Origin: JBBQXH01 sp963710975
GTDB taxonomy: Bacteria > Actinomycetota > Thermoleophilia > Gaiellales > Gaiellaceae
Length of the DNA stretch: 64,000 nt
Assembly: GCA_963710975.1 (NCBI GenBank)
Contig: CAVQCG010000003.1
Location: 372,001-436,000, forward strand
Direction: 5' to 3'
The notes beneath the pieces were generated by a model. It did no database searches and was not told the origin of the DNA. It was given only the letters and a program-made list of their open reading frames with translations. The position numbers were made by a program, and so were the translations under genes. Position 1 is the first letter of the stretch, and each line of letters begins with the position of its first letter. Below, one piece after another: positions 31,721 to 39,980 of the stretch.

Positions 31721-32670
31721 GCAGCCTGCTCGGGAACGACACCGCTCTCGAGGAGCGAATCGACCTCTGCCCGCGTCGGCATCGCGGCGGAACAGGCGAG
31801 CCGGCTCGCGACGATGGCGCCCGCTGCATTCCCGCGGCGGCATGCTTCACCGACCGGGATCCCGCGCAGGAGCCCCTCGATGAGTGAGGCGCCGAACGCG
31901 TCCCCCGCCCCGAGGCCGTTGACGACCTCGACGGGCAGGCCCGGAATGTCCTCCTCGAGCCCGTCGTGGAGCGCGAGCACGCCGTGGCCACCGCGCTTGA
32001 GGACGACGATCCGCGGGCCGCGCTCGAGAACGTCTCGCGCGATGTCGACCGGGTCGCCGTCGGCAAGCGCCTGGAACTCGCTCTCGTTGCCGATGACCAC
32101 GTCGACGAACGGGAGCAACGCCCGGACGTAGCTGCGATAGGTGCGCGTCCCGTCCCAGAGCATCTCGCGCCAGTCGAGATCGAGCACGGTGTTCGTCGCC
32201 GTTCGCTCCTCGGCGAGGCCGAAATGCACGTCGCGGCTCGGCGACCGCGCGAGCCCGGTGCCGGTCAGGAGCGCCCATGGGATCTGGCGTGCCTCGCCCG
32301 CGGGAAAGTCGTCGAAGGTGATCTCCCAGTCGGGACAGCTCGGCGTGCGGTAGTACGTGATCGGGAAGTGATCGGGCGGCCAGGCCTCGCAGAACGCGAG
32401 AGCGGTCCGGTAGGTCGGGTCGACCGCGACCCACGACATGTCGACACCCTCGCGTTCGAGAAAGGCGCGGCAGTACTCGCCGTGGCCGTCATCGCCGACC
32501 CGGCTCAGCATCATCGTCCTGACGCCGAGACGGGCGAGCCCGGTTGCGACGTTGCCGGCAAAGCCGCCGACGAAGCGGGTGAACGTCTCGACCTCCGAGA
32601 GCGGCGTGCGGAGCTGGTTCGGATAGATGTCGGCGAGCAGTCGCCCGACGACCAGAACGTCAGCCGGCAA
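31717..32670 (-). CDS. PfkB family carbohydrate kinase (IolC-like)
   Basis: The 317-residue protein begins DVLVVGRLLADIYPNQLRTP and has the glycine-rich FVGGFAGNVATGLARLG, the ribokinase signatures and the catalytic VNGLGAGDAFGASLIEGLL (GAGD) motif. The start region and EITFDDFP segment resemble 5-dehydro-2-deoxygluconokinases of inositol catabolism, but other PfkB substrates are possible because no other iol gene is present. A TTG at 32670 is the likely start. It heads an operon with the aldo/keto reductase and ketopantoate reductase-like genes. Confidence 0.85.
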   Translation of the reverse strand: MPADVLVVGRLLADIYPNQLRTPLSEVETFTRFVGGFAGNVATGLARLGVRTMMLSRVGDDGHGEYCRAFLEREGVDMSWVAVDPTYRTALAFCEAWPPDHFPITYYRTPSCPDWEITFDDFPAGEARQIPWALLTGTGLARSPSRDVHFGLAEERTATNTVLDLDWREMLWDGTRTYRSYVRALLPFVDVVIGNESEFQALADGDPVDIARDVLERGPRIVVLKRGGHGVLALHDGLEEDIPGLPVEVVNGLGAGDAFGASLIEGLLRGIPVGEACRRGNAAGAIVASRLACSAAMPTRAEVDSLLESGVVPEQAA

Positions 32671-32676
32671 CCGCTG

Positions 32677-34649
32677 TCAACGCTTCTTCGCCTTGACGAC
32701 GAACTCGCTCTGACCGATCAGGTCGCCGTACGTGTTCTTTGCCCGCGGCCCCATTCCGGGCCAAACGTACCACCGATAGGTCGCCGGGAGCGAGCGTGTA
32801 GCGCTTGCCGGCGAACTTCCAGGACTTCTTCAGCTTCAGCTTGTTCGCGGCCGGCCAGGCGCTGTAGACCTTCTTCCCGGGCGTGACCGTGGAAGCGCTG
32901 CCGCTGCGGGCCGGCTGCTTCCAGAGCTGCACGTTGTAGTAGGTCGCCCCGCCCACCTTCGCCCATCTCAGCGTCGGCGGCTTTGCGATCGCCGCCCCGT
33001 CGGCGGGGGTGAAGAGGAGTTGCTGGCGTCCGACGACGACGACTGCGACCCCGGCCGAGCGGTTGCCGCTCTTGTCGTAGGTGACGAGCAGGTACCGGTA
33101 CTGCGTGCCGACCTGGAGCCCCGTGTCCTTGTACCCGGCCTTCGGCCCCTCGTAGACGACGGAGGAGGCCGCGCCACCCGCTCCGGGCTCGCGCGAGAGC
33201 ACGACGCGGTCGAAGTCCTCGTCGGACGGGTTCTTCCAGCTGAAGATCGCGCTCCGGTCGCCGGTGCGCGCCTCGACGTCCGAGACGTTCCCCGGGGGCG
33301 TCCGATCCTGGCTGCTCGGCGGGGCCGGATCGGGGGAGATCGTCACGGTCGCCGTTGCGTTCGTGGAGTTGCCGGCGTCGTCTTTGCCGATGAACGTCAC
33401 GGTCGTCACGCCCTTCTTGAACGACGGCGGCGCGTCGTTCGTGATCGCGACGCTCTGCGTCCACGATGTCCTCGGCGGTCGCGCCTCCGAGGAACGTCGT
33501 GATCTGGCCGTTGCTCGCACTGACGCTCTGGTCCGGTCGTCTGGATCCACAGGTCGACCGGAGGGGTGAGGACCGGCGGGGTCGTGTCCTCGACCGTGAC
33601 GACGAACGAGGCCGAGCCGACGTTTCCGTCGGAGTCCGTGGCGCTGCACGTCACGGTGGTCTGTGCCGAGCTTGAAGGTGCTGCCGGAGCCGGGCGTGCA
33701 GGGCGCCTGGAATGTCACCGATCCTGGTCGTCGGTCGCCGTTGGCAGGTCCGGGAACGTCACGACGGAGCCTCCGGCCCGTTCGCCTCGACGGTGATGCC
33801 GCTGGGGACGGTGACGGACAGGCGCGTTCGTGTGGTTGACGGTGACCGGGAAGACCGCGAGGCGCGGGTTGCCGTGCAGTCTGTGACGCGTCGCAGCTGA
33901 CGGTCGTGGTGCCGTACGGGAACGGCTGCCGGAGGCAGGGCTGCAAGTCACGGTGGAGCGAGCCGTCGACGATGTCCGTGCGGTTGCCGTATAACTCACG
34001 GTCGCACCGCTCGGTACCGCGAGCCGGTGACGGTAATCCACGCTCGGGGAGGTTCAGATGACGGCGGCGTCGTGTCTGACTGTGAACGTCAGGCTCGCCG
34101 ACGTCGAGTGATTGCCCGAGTCGGTCGCCGTGCAGGTGACGGTGAGCGACGAACCGAAGCCGACGGTTGTGCCGGGCGGGCTACTGCATGAACGGCGGGC
34201 GGCTGCGGCGTCTTCGGTGTCGGACGCGTTGTACATATAGGAGATTGGCGCCCCCGGCCGCACTGGTTGCCTCCACGTCGTTGTTCCGCTCATGGAGACG
34301 TCGGTGGTGTGTTCTGGCGGTGGCGGCAGCTACTACGGTGACTGAGGCTGTTCTGCTGAACGAAGTCGTTGACGCTGTCAGTGAATGCAGTGAATGGTGT
34401 TGGGCGAGGGAAGCGCTGCGGTAAACCCGGAGCGGGGATGCACAGGTATGAGTGGCCCTGTGCCGTCGGATGTCGTCGGTTGTAGGAGGCGGTGTAGGTG
34501 ACGTCGGTCGCCTTCCTGGGCGCCGCTCAGGCGCGTTGATCCGTGATCGTCGGTGGGTTGTCGAAAGCCACTGCCGCTGCTCGCGGTTCCTGCAAGCACC
34601 ATCGCGGTAACCGCCAGAGGAACGACAGGGCCAGCCAGCGCTTGCGCAT
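32677..34649 (-). pseudogene. Secreted multidomain HYR/fibronectin-type surface protein, many frameshifts
   Basis: A signal peptide (MRKRWLALSFL then VTAMVLAGTASSGS) starts at 34649. Repeated HYR-like modules follow (VTCSATDSDGNVGSASFVVT, SLTVTCTATDSGNHSTSASL, FIGKDDAGNSTNATATVTI), then a fibronectin-III-like module (GNVSDVEARTGDRSAIFSW) and a C-terminal domain ending YRWYVWPGMGPRAKNTYGDL and VVKAKKR at 32677. The modules are spread over all three frames, needing at least six indels. The protein would be anchored at or released from the cell surface, probably in adhesion. It starts two bases after the stop of the upstream gene. Confidence 0.7.
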
Positions 34650-34651
34650 CG

Positions 34652-35474
34652 TTACGCGGCGACGATGGTGATCAGGAGGCCGATCGCGGCGCTCGCGAGG
34701 ACGGCGGTGCCGACGAGCCCGATCTCGAGGCGGCGGGTTGCGATGAGGGCCGAGAGCTGGCTCGTTCGCATCGTCCACGGAGGCAGGGCGGCGAGGCCGA
34801 GCAGGATGATCGCGAGGCCGAGGAGGCCGAGCAGAAGCGGGGCTGCGCCGGAAAGCGATGTATTGCCCTTTGATGCAGTCAGCGTGAGCGCGGCTGCCGA
34901 CGTCGCGACGGGCTCGGCCGGGCTCTCCTCAGGTGTCGTGGGAAGGGTGTCGGCCGGTGATCGGCGTGTCGCCTATAGCGGCCTGAATCCCCTGATCGAT
35001 CTTCGTCGGGTCGCCTTCGGCCTGCTGCTGGTTTGCATGCTGGGGGCTGTGGCCTTGCGCGGCTTCTGGGGCTTCGGCTTGTCGGGCTTTCGCGGCTTCG
35101 TCTGGGTGGACGTCCCGCTCGACTGTGACGACGAGGCCGAGCCCGACGAGGAGGACGACGAGCCGCTGCTCGACGAGGACGAGCCGCCGCTCGACGAGCT
35201 GCTCCCGCCGCCCTCCGGACGAGGACGAGCTGCCGCCTCCGGACGAGCCGCCGCCGCCGGACGAACTGCCGCCGCCGCCTCCTCCACCGCCGTTGTTCGA
35301 GGGCGGCGGCGCATCCGGAGTAGGCGTCGGTTCGCTCGGCACGGTGACGACACCCCCGTCATCCGGGGCATCCTGGGCGATTGCCGGTGGCACGAACACG
35401 GCCAATGCGAGGCCGGTGACCGAAACCACGACGACATGCCGCACGCGCCTTGACGTCGTTCGTTGAAGCGTCAT
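34652..35474 (-). pseudogene. Exported Gly/Ser-rich protein with C-terminal membrane helices, frameshifted
   Basis: A signal peptide (VRHVVVVSVTGLALAVFVPP, cleavage near AIAQDAP) is followed by a Gly/Ser low-complexity stretch, a Lys/Pro segment (TKPRKPDKPKPQKPRK), AQGHSPQHANQQQAEGDPTK, and a C-terminal frame with two hydrophobic helices (LLLGLLGLAIILLGLAAL; IGLVGTAVLASAAIGLLITI). At least three frame changes are needed, some inside the low-complexity tract. It looks like a surface protein whose C-terminus spans the membrane and is probably cotranscribed with the downstream HYR protein gene. Confidence 0.6.
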
Positions 35475-35561
35475 CCCGGTTGATGCATGGTACCCCCTTT
35501 TCGGGGGATGTCTACCTCCTTCGAGCTACCCCTAACACGGTGCCTCGAAGGAGTGACGAGA

Positions 35562-37196
35562 TCAGATGGGCTCGACCGAGTGCTCTCGAACCACGGCCAT
35601 TGCCTGCTCATGGGCGGGTGCGTGCCCGGTCACGGCGACAAGGAACGCGTCACGGTCGAGCGCATACAGGCGGGTGTGCGTCGTCGCGGTAACCGTCGCC
35701 GTACGGGGCACGTCGCGCAGGAGCGCGATCTCGCCGACCCCCTCGCCGCGCGTTCGCCGGGCGACGGGTGTCTCGTCGATCGTGATCTCGACCTCGCCGT
35801 CTGCGATGACGTAGTACCGGTCGCCGACGTCGCCCTGCCGGATGATCACCGTTCCGGCCGGCGCCTCGACCGGCTCGAGATTGTGAGCGACGCCTTCGAG
35901 CGCAGGCGGAGGGAGCGCGCCGAAGATCCGGGTTGCGCGGAGAAGCGCGATCTGGACGATCGGCACGGTGGCCGCCGCATCGACGGCGATCAGGGAGCGG
36001 CTGGCAAGGACGGCGAAAACGGGGAGAGCTGCGCCGACGACGAGAAACGCGAGCTTCGCGCCCCCTGCGGCGACGAGCGGAGGGACGATGATCGAGCCGA
36101 GGGCGAGTGCCACCATCGTCATGCCCTCGTACACCCCGAAGACCCGCGCGAGAACGTCCGGCGGCGAGATTCGTTGGAGGAGCGTCCGGCCCGCGAGCTC
36201 GAGGAGGCTCTGGCCGACGCCCGCGACCACGAGCAAGCCGAACGCGAGGGCTGTCGAGGCCGAGAAGCCGACGGCGGCGAAGGAGCCGCCCCACAACGCG
36301 GCTGCGAGGAAGAGTGCGGGCACGAGCCGCCGCCTTCCCACGAGCGCAACGGCACCCATCGCACCGATGATGCTTCCCGCACCGAACGCCGCCGTCAGGT
36401 AGCCGGCACCGGAGTTCCCCAGGTCGAGCACGTCGATGGCGAGCACCACCGCGAGCACGTCGAATGCACCCCAGACGAGGTAGCCGAGGGCAAGGAGCAG
36501 GACGAGGACGCGTGTCGGCGGGCTCCGCAGCACGGCATGGAATCCGGCGACGAGCTCCTCCCTTGCCGATGCGGACACCGACTCGTCCTCTCGTGGCGGT
36601 GGCTCGGCGCGGAACGCGATCCTCGCGACGAGGAGGGTCGAGACGAACATGACGGCTGCGAAGACCGCGAACACGAGACCGGCGGAGCCGACGGCGAGCA
36701 GGACGCCCGCGATAGCAGGTCCGGCGAGTGCCATTCCGGTCTCGATCCAGCCGGTGAAGACATTCGCCGCGGTGAGCTCGTCGGGCGTGCGTGAGATCGC
36801 AGGTAGCAGAACCGCCTGCGTCGGGCGGGTGATCGTCACGGTGGTGGCGGCGATCGCCGACAACGCGTACGCCAGCGCCGGCGGCGCGCCCGAGAGCAGC
36901 GCAACCGCCGTGGCGGCCAGGGAGACGGCCAGGGCGAGGTACCCCGCCGCGAGGACGCGCCCCGCCGGGTACTTGTCGGCGAGCGCTCCGGCAATAGGGG
37001 CAAAGAGCGCGGAAGGCACGAGTTGGATGACGGCGACCACGGCCGCCGTCGTCGTTCCGCCCTGCTCGAACGCGTACACGAGCATCGCAACCCACACGGC
37101 GAACTCGGCAGCCTGGAATCCCGCAAACGCGGCCTGCAAGGGAAGCAGCTCACGGTTGCGGAGCACCGACCCGAACACCGACAGCGCAGGACGCAC
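35562..37196 (-). CDS. MFS permease fused to a C-terminal cyclic-nucleotide-binding domain
   Basis: The 544-residue protein has twelve predicted helices in residues about 15-400 of the DUF894/enterobactin-exporter-like MFS group (GALADKYPAGRVLAAGYLAL motif between helices 2 and 3). The last 130 residues form a cNMP-binding domain: ALEGVAHNLEPVEAPAGTVI, IIRQGDVGDRYYVIADGEVE and the phosphate-binding-cassette region GEGVGEIALLRDVPRTATVT. Such fusions suggest transport gated by cAMP, cGMP or another ligand from the cytoplasmic side. The start is a GTG. It is transcribed alone, 88 bp upstream of the exported Gly/Ser-rich gene. Confidence 0.9.
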   Translation of the reverse strand: MRPALSVFGSVLRNRELLPLQAAFAGFQAAEFAVWVAMLVYAFEQGGTTTAAVVAVIQLVPSALFAPIAGALADKYPAGRVLAAGYLALAVSLAATAVALLSGAPPALAYALSAIAATTVTITRPTQAVLLPAISRTPDELTAANVFTGWIETGMALAGPAIAGVLLAVGSAGLVFAVFAAVMFVSTLLVARIAFRAEPPPREDESVSASAREELVAGFHAVLRSPPTRVLVLLLALGYLVWGAFDVLAVVLAIDVLDLGNSGAGYLTAAFGAGSIIGAMGAVALVGRRRLVPALFLAAALWGGSFAAVGFSASTALAFGLLVVAGVGQSLLELAGRTLLQRISPPDVLARVFGVYEGMTMVALALGSIIVPPLVAAGGAKLAFLVVGAALPVFAVLASRSLIAVDAAATVPIVQIALLRATRIFGALPPPALEGVAHNLEPVEAPAGTVIIRQGDVGDRYYVIADGEVEITIDETPVARRTRGEGVGEIALLRDVPRTATVTATTHTRLYALDRDAFLVAVTGHAPAHEQAMAVVREHSVEPI

Positions 37197-37239
37197 CGCG
37201 CGAGCCTATCGCGGCATGGTTACCGAGCCCGTGAGCGCC

Positions 37240-38206
37240 TCAGGCTCCGCCTTCGAGGGCGCGCTTCGCCTCGAGAAGCTGCGCGCGCTGCTCGTCGCTC
37301 ACCGTCGGATACTGCGGATCCATCGCCTCGAGCGTGTCGACGATGATCGCCGAGACGGCGATGCGGGTGAACCACTTGTGGTCGGCGGGAACGACGTACC
37401 AGGGTGCCCAGTCGGTGCTCGTCTGTTGCCAGGACGTCCTCGAATGCCCGGATGTAGTCGTCCCAGTGCTCGCGCTCCTTCACGTCGTTCACCGAGAACT
37501 TCCAGTTCTTCTCGGGGGTTTCGATCCGCTCGAGGAAGCGCTCCTTCTGCTCGTCCTTCGAGACATGCAGGAACAGCTTGAGCACCTGGGTGCCGTTGTC
37601 GACGAGGTAGCGCTCGAAGGCGTTGATCTCCCGGAACCGGCGCTTCCAGATGTCCTTGCCCTTGAGCCCGTCGCTCAGCCGCTGCGCGTCGAGGAACTCG
37701 GGATGGACGCGGACGACGAGGACCTCCTCGTAGTGCGAGCGGTTCCAGATCCCGATGCGGCCGCGCTCGGGAAGTGCCCGGAAGTTGCGCCAGAGATAGT
37801 CGTGGTCGAGCTCCTCGCCCGACGGCGCCTTGAAGCTCCAGACCTCGCAGCCCTGAGGATTCACACCGGACATGACGTGCTTGATCGCCGAGTCCTTGCC
37901 CGCCGCATCCATCGCCTGGAGCACGACGAGGAGTGACTGGCGATCCTCGGCCCAGAGCCGGTCCTGGTATTCGGCGAGCCGCTCGGTCGAGTCGTCGAGG
38001 ATGTGGCCGGCGTCGTCGGGCTTCTCGTGCCCCATCGTGTCGCGCGGGTCGAAGTGCTTCTCGAGGGAGACCTTGGAGCGACCCTGTCCAGCGGGGCTCA
38101 GAGGCTTACGTGAAATGACCGCACGTCTGGATGGGGGCCTGCACGCGGCGGATCGTGGCCGCCTCGATCGGCGCCAAGGCCACCAGCTTGCCACCGACCG
38201 AGTCAT
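37240..38206 (-). CDS. Polyphosphate kinase 2 family protein, one frameshift
   Basis: The protein has the PPK2 Walker A LLVVLQAMDAAGKDSAIKHV, the lid and substrate region MSGVNPQGCEVWSFKAPSGE, Walker B-like GIWNRSHYEEVLVVRVHPEF and FREINAFERYL. At about 37420 the frame changes between FEDVLATDE and TSTDWAPWYVV; the rest, HKWFTRIAVSAIIVDTLEAM and QRAQLLEAKRALEGG, ends at 37240. One inserted G explains the break. PPK2 enzymes use polyphosphate to phosphorylate nucleoside mono- or diphosphates. An AAGGAG ribosome binding site supports ATG at 38206, but the arginine-rich first 45 residues overlap an inverted repeat and are unlike the family. Confidence 0.85.
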
Positions 38207-38252
38207 CCACGCTCCTTGGTGCAGGCGGCCCCCAGACGCACACTCATTTCAC
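38111..38252. repeat. 142-bp inverted-repeat segment at the 5' end of the PPK2 gene
   Basis: TGAAATGACCGCACGTCTGG at 38111 and its near-complement ending at 38252 (minus strand TGAAATGAGTGTGCGTCTGG) continue into GGGGGCC and TGCAC blocks, giving imperfect terminal inverted repeats of about 33 bp around a 70-bp centre. The element contains the proposed PPK2 start codon. It may be a miniature transposable element; no clear target duplication was seen. Confidence 0.5.
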
Positions 38253-38320
38253 ATCAACCTAGCTCCGCACAGGGTGCCGAGCAGACGTCGAATCGTTCGA
38301 GCGTAGACTCACAGCCGACG

Positions 38321-38794
38321 ATGATCTCGACCGCCGATCTCTTCGACGAGCACGCCGACCGAGCAGCGGTCTGCGAGCTGCAGTTCCGTCAGTTCGGCCG
38401 TCGGAGGGCGTTCTCGGGCGAGATCAGCACCATCCGCTGCCATGAGGACAACGTGCTCGTGAAGCAGCGCCTATCCGGCCCCGGCGAGGGCAGAGTCCTC
38501 GTCATCGACGGAGGCGGATCTCTTCGATTCGCCCTCGTCGGCGACGTCGTTGCAGGCGATGCGCGAGACAACGGCTGGGCCGGGCTCGTCATCAACGCGG
38601 CCGTGCGTGACGTTGCGGCACTTGCCGAGCTCGATCTGGGAATCAAGGCGCTGGGGTCGATCCCGCGCCCGAGCGGCAAGACGGGCAGAGGGGAGATCGA
38701 CGTTCAGGTCACCTTCGGCGGCGTGACATTCCGTCCCGGTGCGATGCTCTACAGCGACGACGACGGCATCGTCGTGATCGACGAGTCTCGCTGA
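38321..38794 (+). CDS. RraA-like protein (RNase E regulator / 4-hydroxy-4-methyl-2-oxoglutarate aldolase family)
   Basis: The 157-residue protein MISTADLFDEHADRAAVCEL... has the RraA family pattern GEGRVLVIDGGGSLRFALVG, DVVAGDARDNGWAGLVINAA, VRDVAALAELDLGIKALGS and the C-terminal GAMLYSDDDGIVVI. Length and motifs fit RraA itself; the conserved GD...RD residues bind substrate or metal in the aldolases. A TAGACT -10-like box lies 11 bases before the ATG. It is divergent from PPK2 with the inverted repeat between them. Confidence 0.9.
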   Translation: MISTADLFDEHADRAAVCELQFRQFGRRRAFSGEISTIRCHEDNVLVKQRLSGPGEGRVLVIDGGGSLRFALVGDVVAGDARDNGWAGLVINAAVRDVAALAELDLGIKALGSIPRPSGKTGRGEIDVQVTFGGVTFRPGAMLYSDDDGIVVIDESR

Positions 38795-38812
38795 GGATCT
38801 ACACTCCCGCGG

Positions 38813-39265
38813 ATGTCGACCATGCAGATCCAGCGGGCGCGGCAGCTCGAGCTCGCAGGAGCGCGCGTGCAGATACGGAATCCGACAGCCCTCTGGCTGG
38901 TCGTCCTGATCACGCTTGGGATCTGGGGAATCGTCTGGTGGTACCAGATCAATCGTGAGCTGCGCGACTACTCACATGCCGTCGGGCGGCCGTTTCACAA
39001 CTCTCCTGCGGTGGACACGGTCGTCATGGCGCTCTACCCGATCGCCCTCGTCACAGGCATCATCGCGACGTTCATCAGCGCCCGCCGTGTGCGTCGGGTG
39101 CAGGAGTGGACTGCCCCTGACGGGTCGAAGGTGCTTGCGATTCTCGCCGCGATCCTGTTCGTCATCTTCTTCCTCCACGTGATCTACCTCCAGCGGGCGC
39201 TGAACCGCGCCTGGCTCGATGCCGAGGCAGGTCGCGGCCCGAAGCTGCCGAGCACAGGCGCCTAG
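38813..39265 (+). CDS. DUF4234 domain membrane protein
   Basis: The 150-residue protein has the DUF4234 core RNPTALWLVVLITLGIWGIV followed by WWYQINRELRDYSHA, and two further helices (MALYPIALVTGIIATFI; ILAAILFVIFFLHVIYL). A TACACT -10 box lies seven bases before the ATG, so the mRNA is probably leaderless. Its TAG stop is the first part of the terminal repeat of the hairpin element at 39263, so the element may have changed the C-terminus. Function unknown. Confidence 0.85.
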   Translation: MSTMQIQRARQLELAGARVQIRNPTALWLVVLITLGIWGIVWWYQINRELRDYSHAVGRPFHNSPAVDTVVMALYPIALVTGIIATFISARRVRRVQEWTAPDGSKVLAILAAILFVIFFLHVIYLQRALNRAWLDAEAGRGPKLPSTGA

Positions 39266-39440
39266 ATGATTGATCGGAAATTGACCGGAAACCGTGGCAC
39301 CACCGGATGACGTCTGAGACACATCGCCTGAGCCGCCGCTCGTTCTCGCCCATAGCGCTGCTATGGGCTCGGAACGATCACCGACTCATGCTCGGTCTCA
39401 GCCGCCCCCGCCGGCACCACACTTTCCGATCAACCATCTA
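39263..39440. mobile_element. 178-bp hairpin element, candidate IS630-type MITE
   Basis: The ends TAGATGATTGATCGGAAA (39263-39280) and, on the other strand, TAGATGGTTGATCGGAAA (39440-39423) are 18-bp inverted repeats with one mismatch, each bounded by TA, the target duplicated by IS630/mariner elements. The centre is a perfect CCCATAGC-GCT-GCTATGGG hairpin with longer imperfect arms. No coding potential. An IS630 transposase relic exists 10 kb away, although its visible terminal sequence differs. The element overlaps the stop codon of the DUF4234 gene. Confidence 0.7.
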
Positions 39441-39527
39441 GCACCGGGCCGACTCTCAGGCAATCCGTCGAGGCGTTTCAGCGGTAGTACCTGAGGAACT
39501 GGTCAACTCCAGACGAGGGGTGGCGCG

Positions 39528-39959
39528 ATGACGAGAGTGCGTTGGACGGTGGCGGCGATGGCGGTCGGGGGCGCGATCCTGCTCGCCGCAGGTTGCGGTG
39601 GGAGCAACGAGTCGAGCAGTGCGACGACGCAGGCTGCGACGACGGCGGCAGCGGCTGGTACGACGACGGCCGTCGAAACGGCCGGGACGCTCAACGGAAC
39701 GGTCGGTCCCGGGTTCACGATCACGCTGACCCAGGACGGAGCTCCCGTCGAATCGCTTCCCGCGGGCACCTACGAGATCGTGGTCGACGACAAGGCCGAC
39801 GTACACAACTTCCATCTGACCGGTCCGGGTGTCGACCAGAAGACGGAGGTTGGCGAAACCGGAACGGTGACCTGGGTCGTCACCCTCGAGGCCGGCGAAT
39901 ACACGTTCCAGTGCGATCCGCATGCCTCCTCGATGAACGGAAGCTTCACGGTCAGCTGA
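39528..39959 (+). CDS. Cupredoxin-domain lipoprotein
   Basis: The 143-residue protein has a lipoprotein signal (AMAVGGAILLAAGCGG) with the cysteine at about residue 23, a Thr/Ala-rich linker, and a plastocyanin-like domain with copper ligands in KADVHNFHL (His) and FQCDPHASSMNG (Cys, His, Met). It would be anchored to the outer face of the membrane and bind type 1 copper, as an electron carrier or copper-handling protein. It starts downstream of the hairpin element and is followed, tail to tail, by the second beta-roll protein. Confidence 0.88.
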   Translation: MTRVRWTVAAMAVGGAILLAAGCGGSNESSSATTQAATTAAAAGTTTAVETAGTLNGTVGPGFTITLTQDGAPVESLPAGTYEIVVDDKADVHNFHLTGPGVDQKTEVGETGTVTWVVTLEAGEYTFQCDPHASSMNGSFTVS

Positions 39960-39980
39960 GCGGATCGGGGTGCGGTCGGG

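Noticed and set aside
29927..32131. A very long plus-strand open frame over the ketopantoate reductase and aldo/keto reductase genes
   Set aside because: It is antisense to well-supported genes, rich in Arg, Ala, Pro and Gly, and shows no domain; it results from high GC content.
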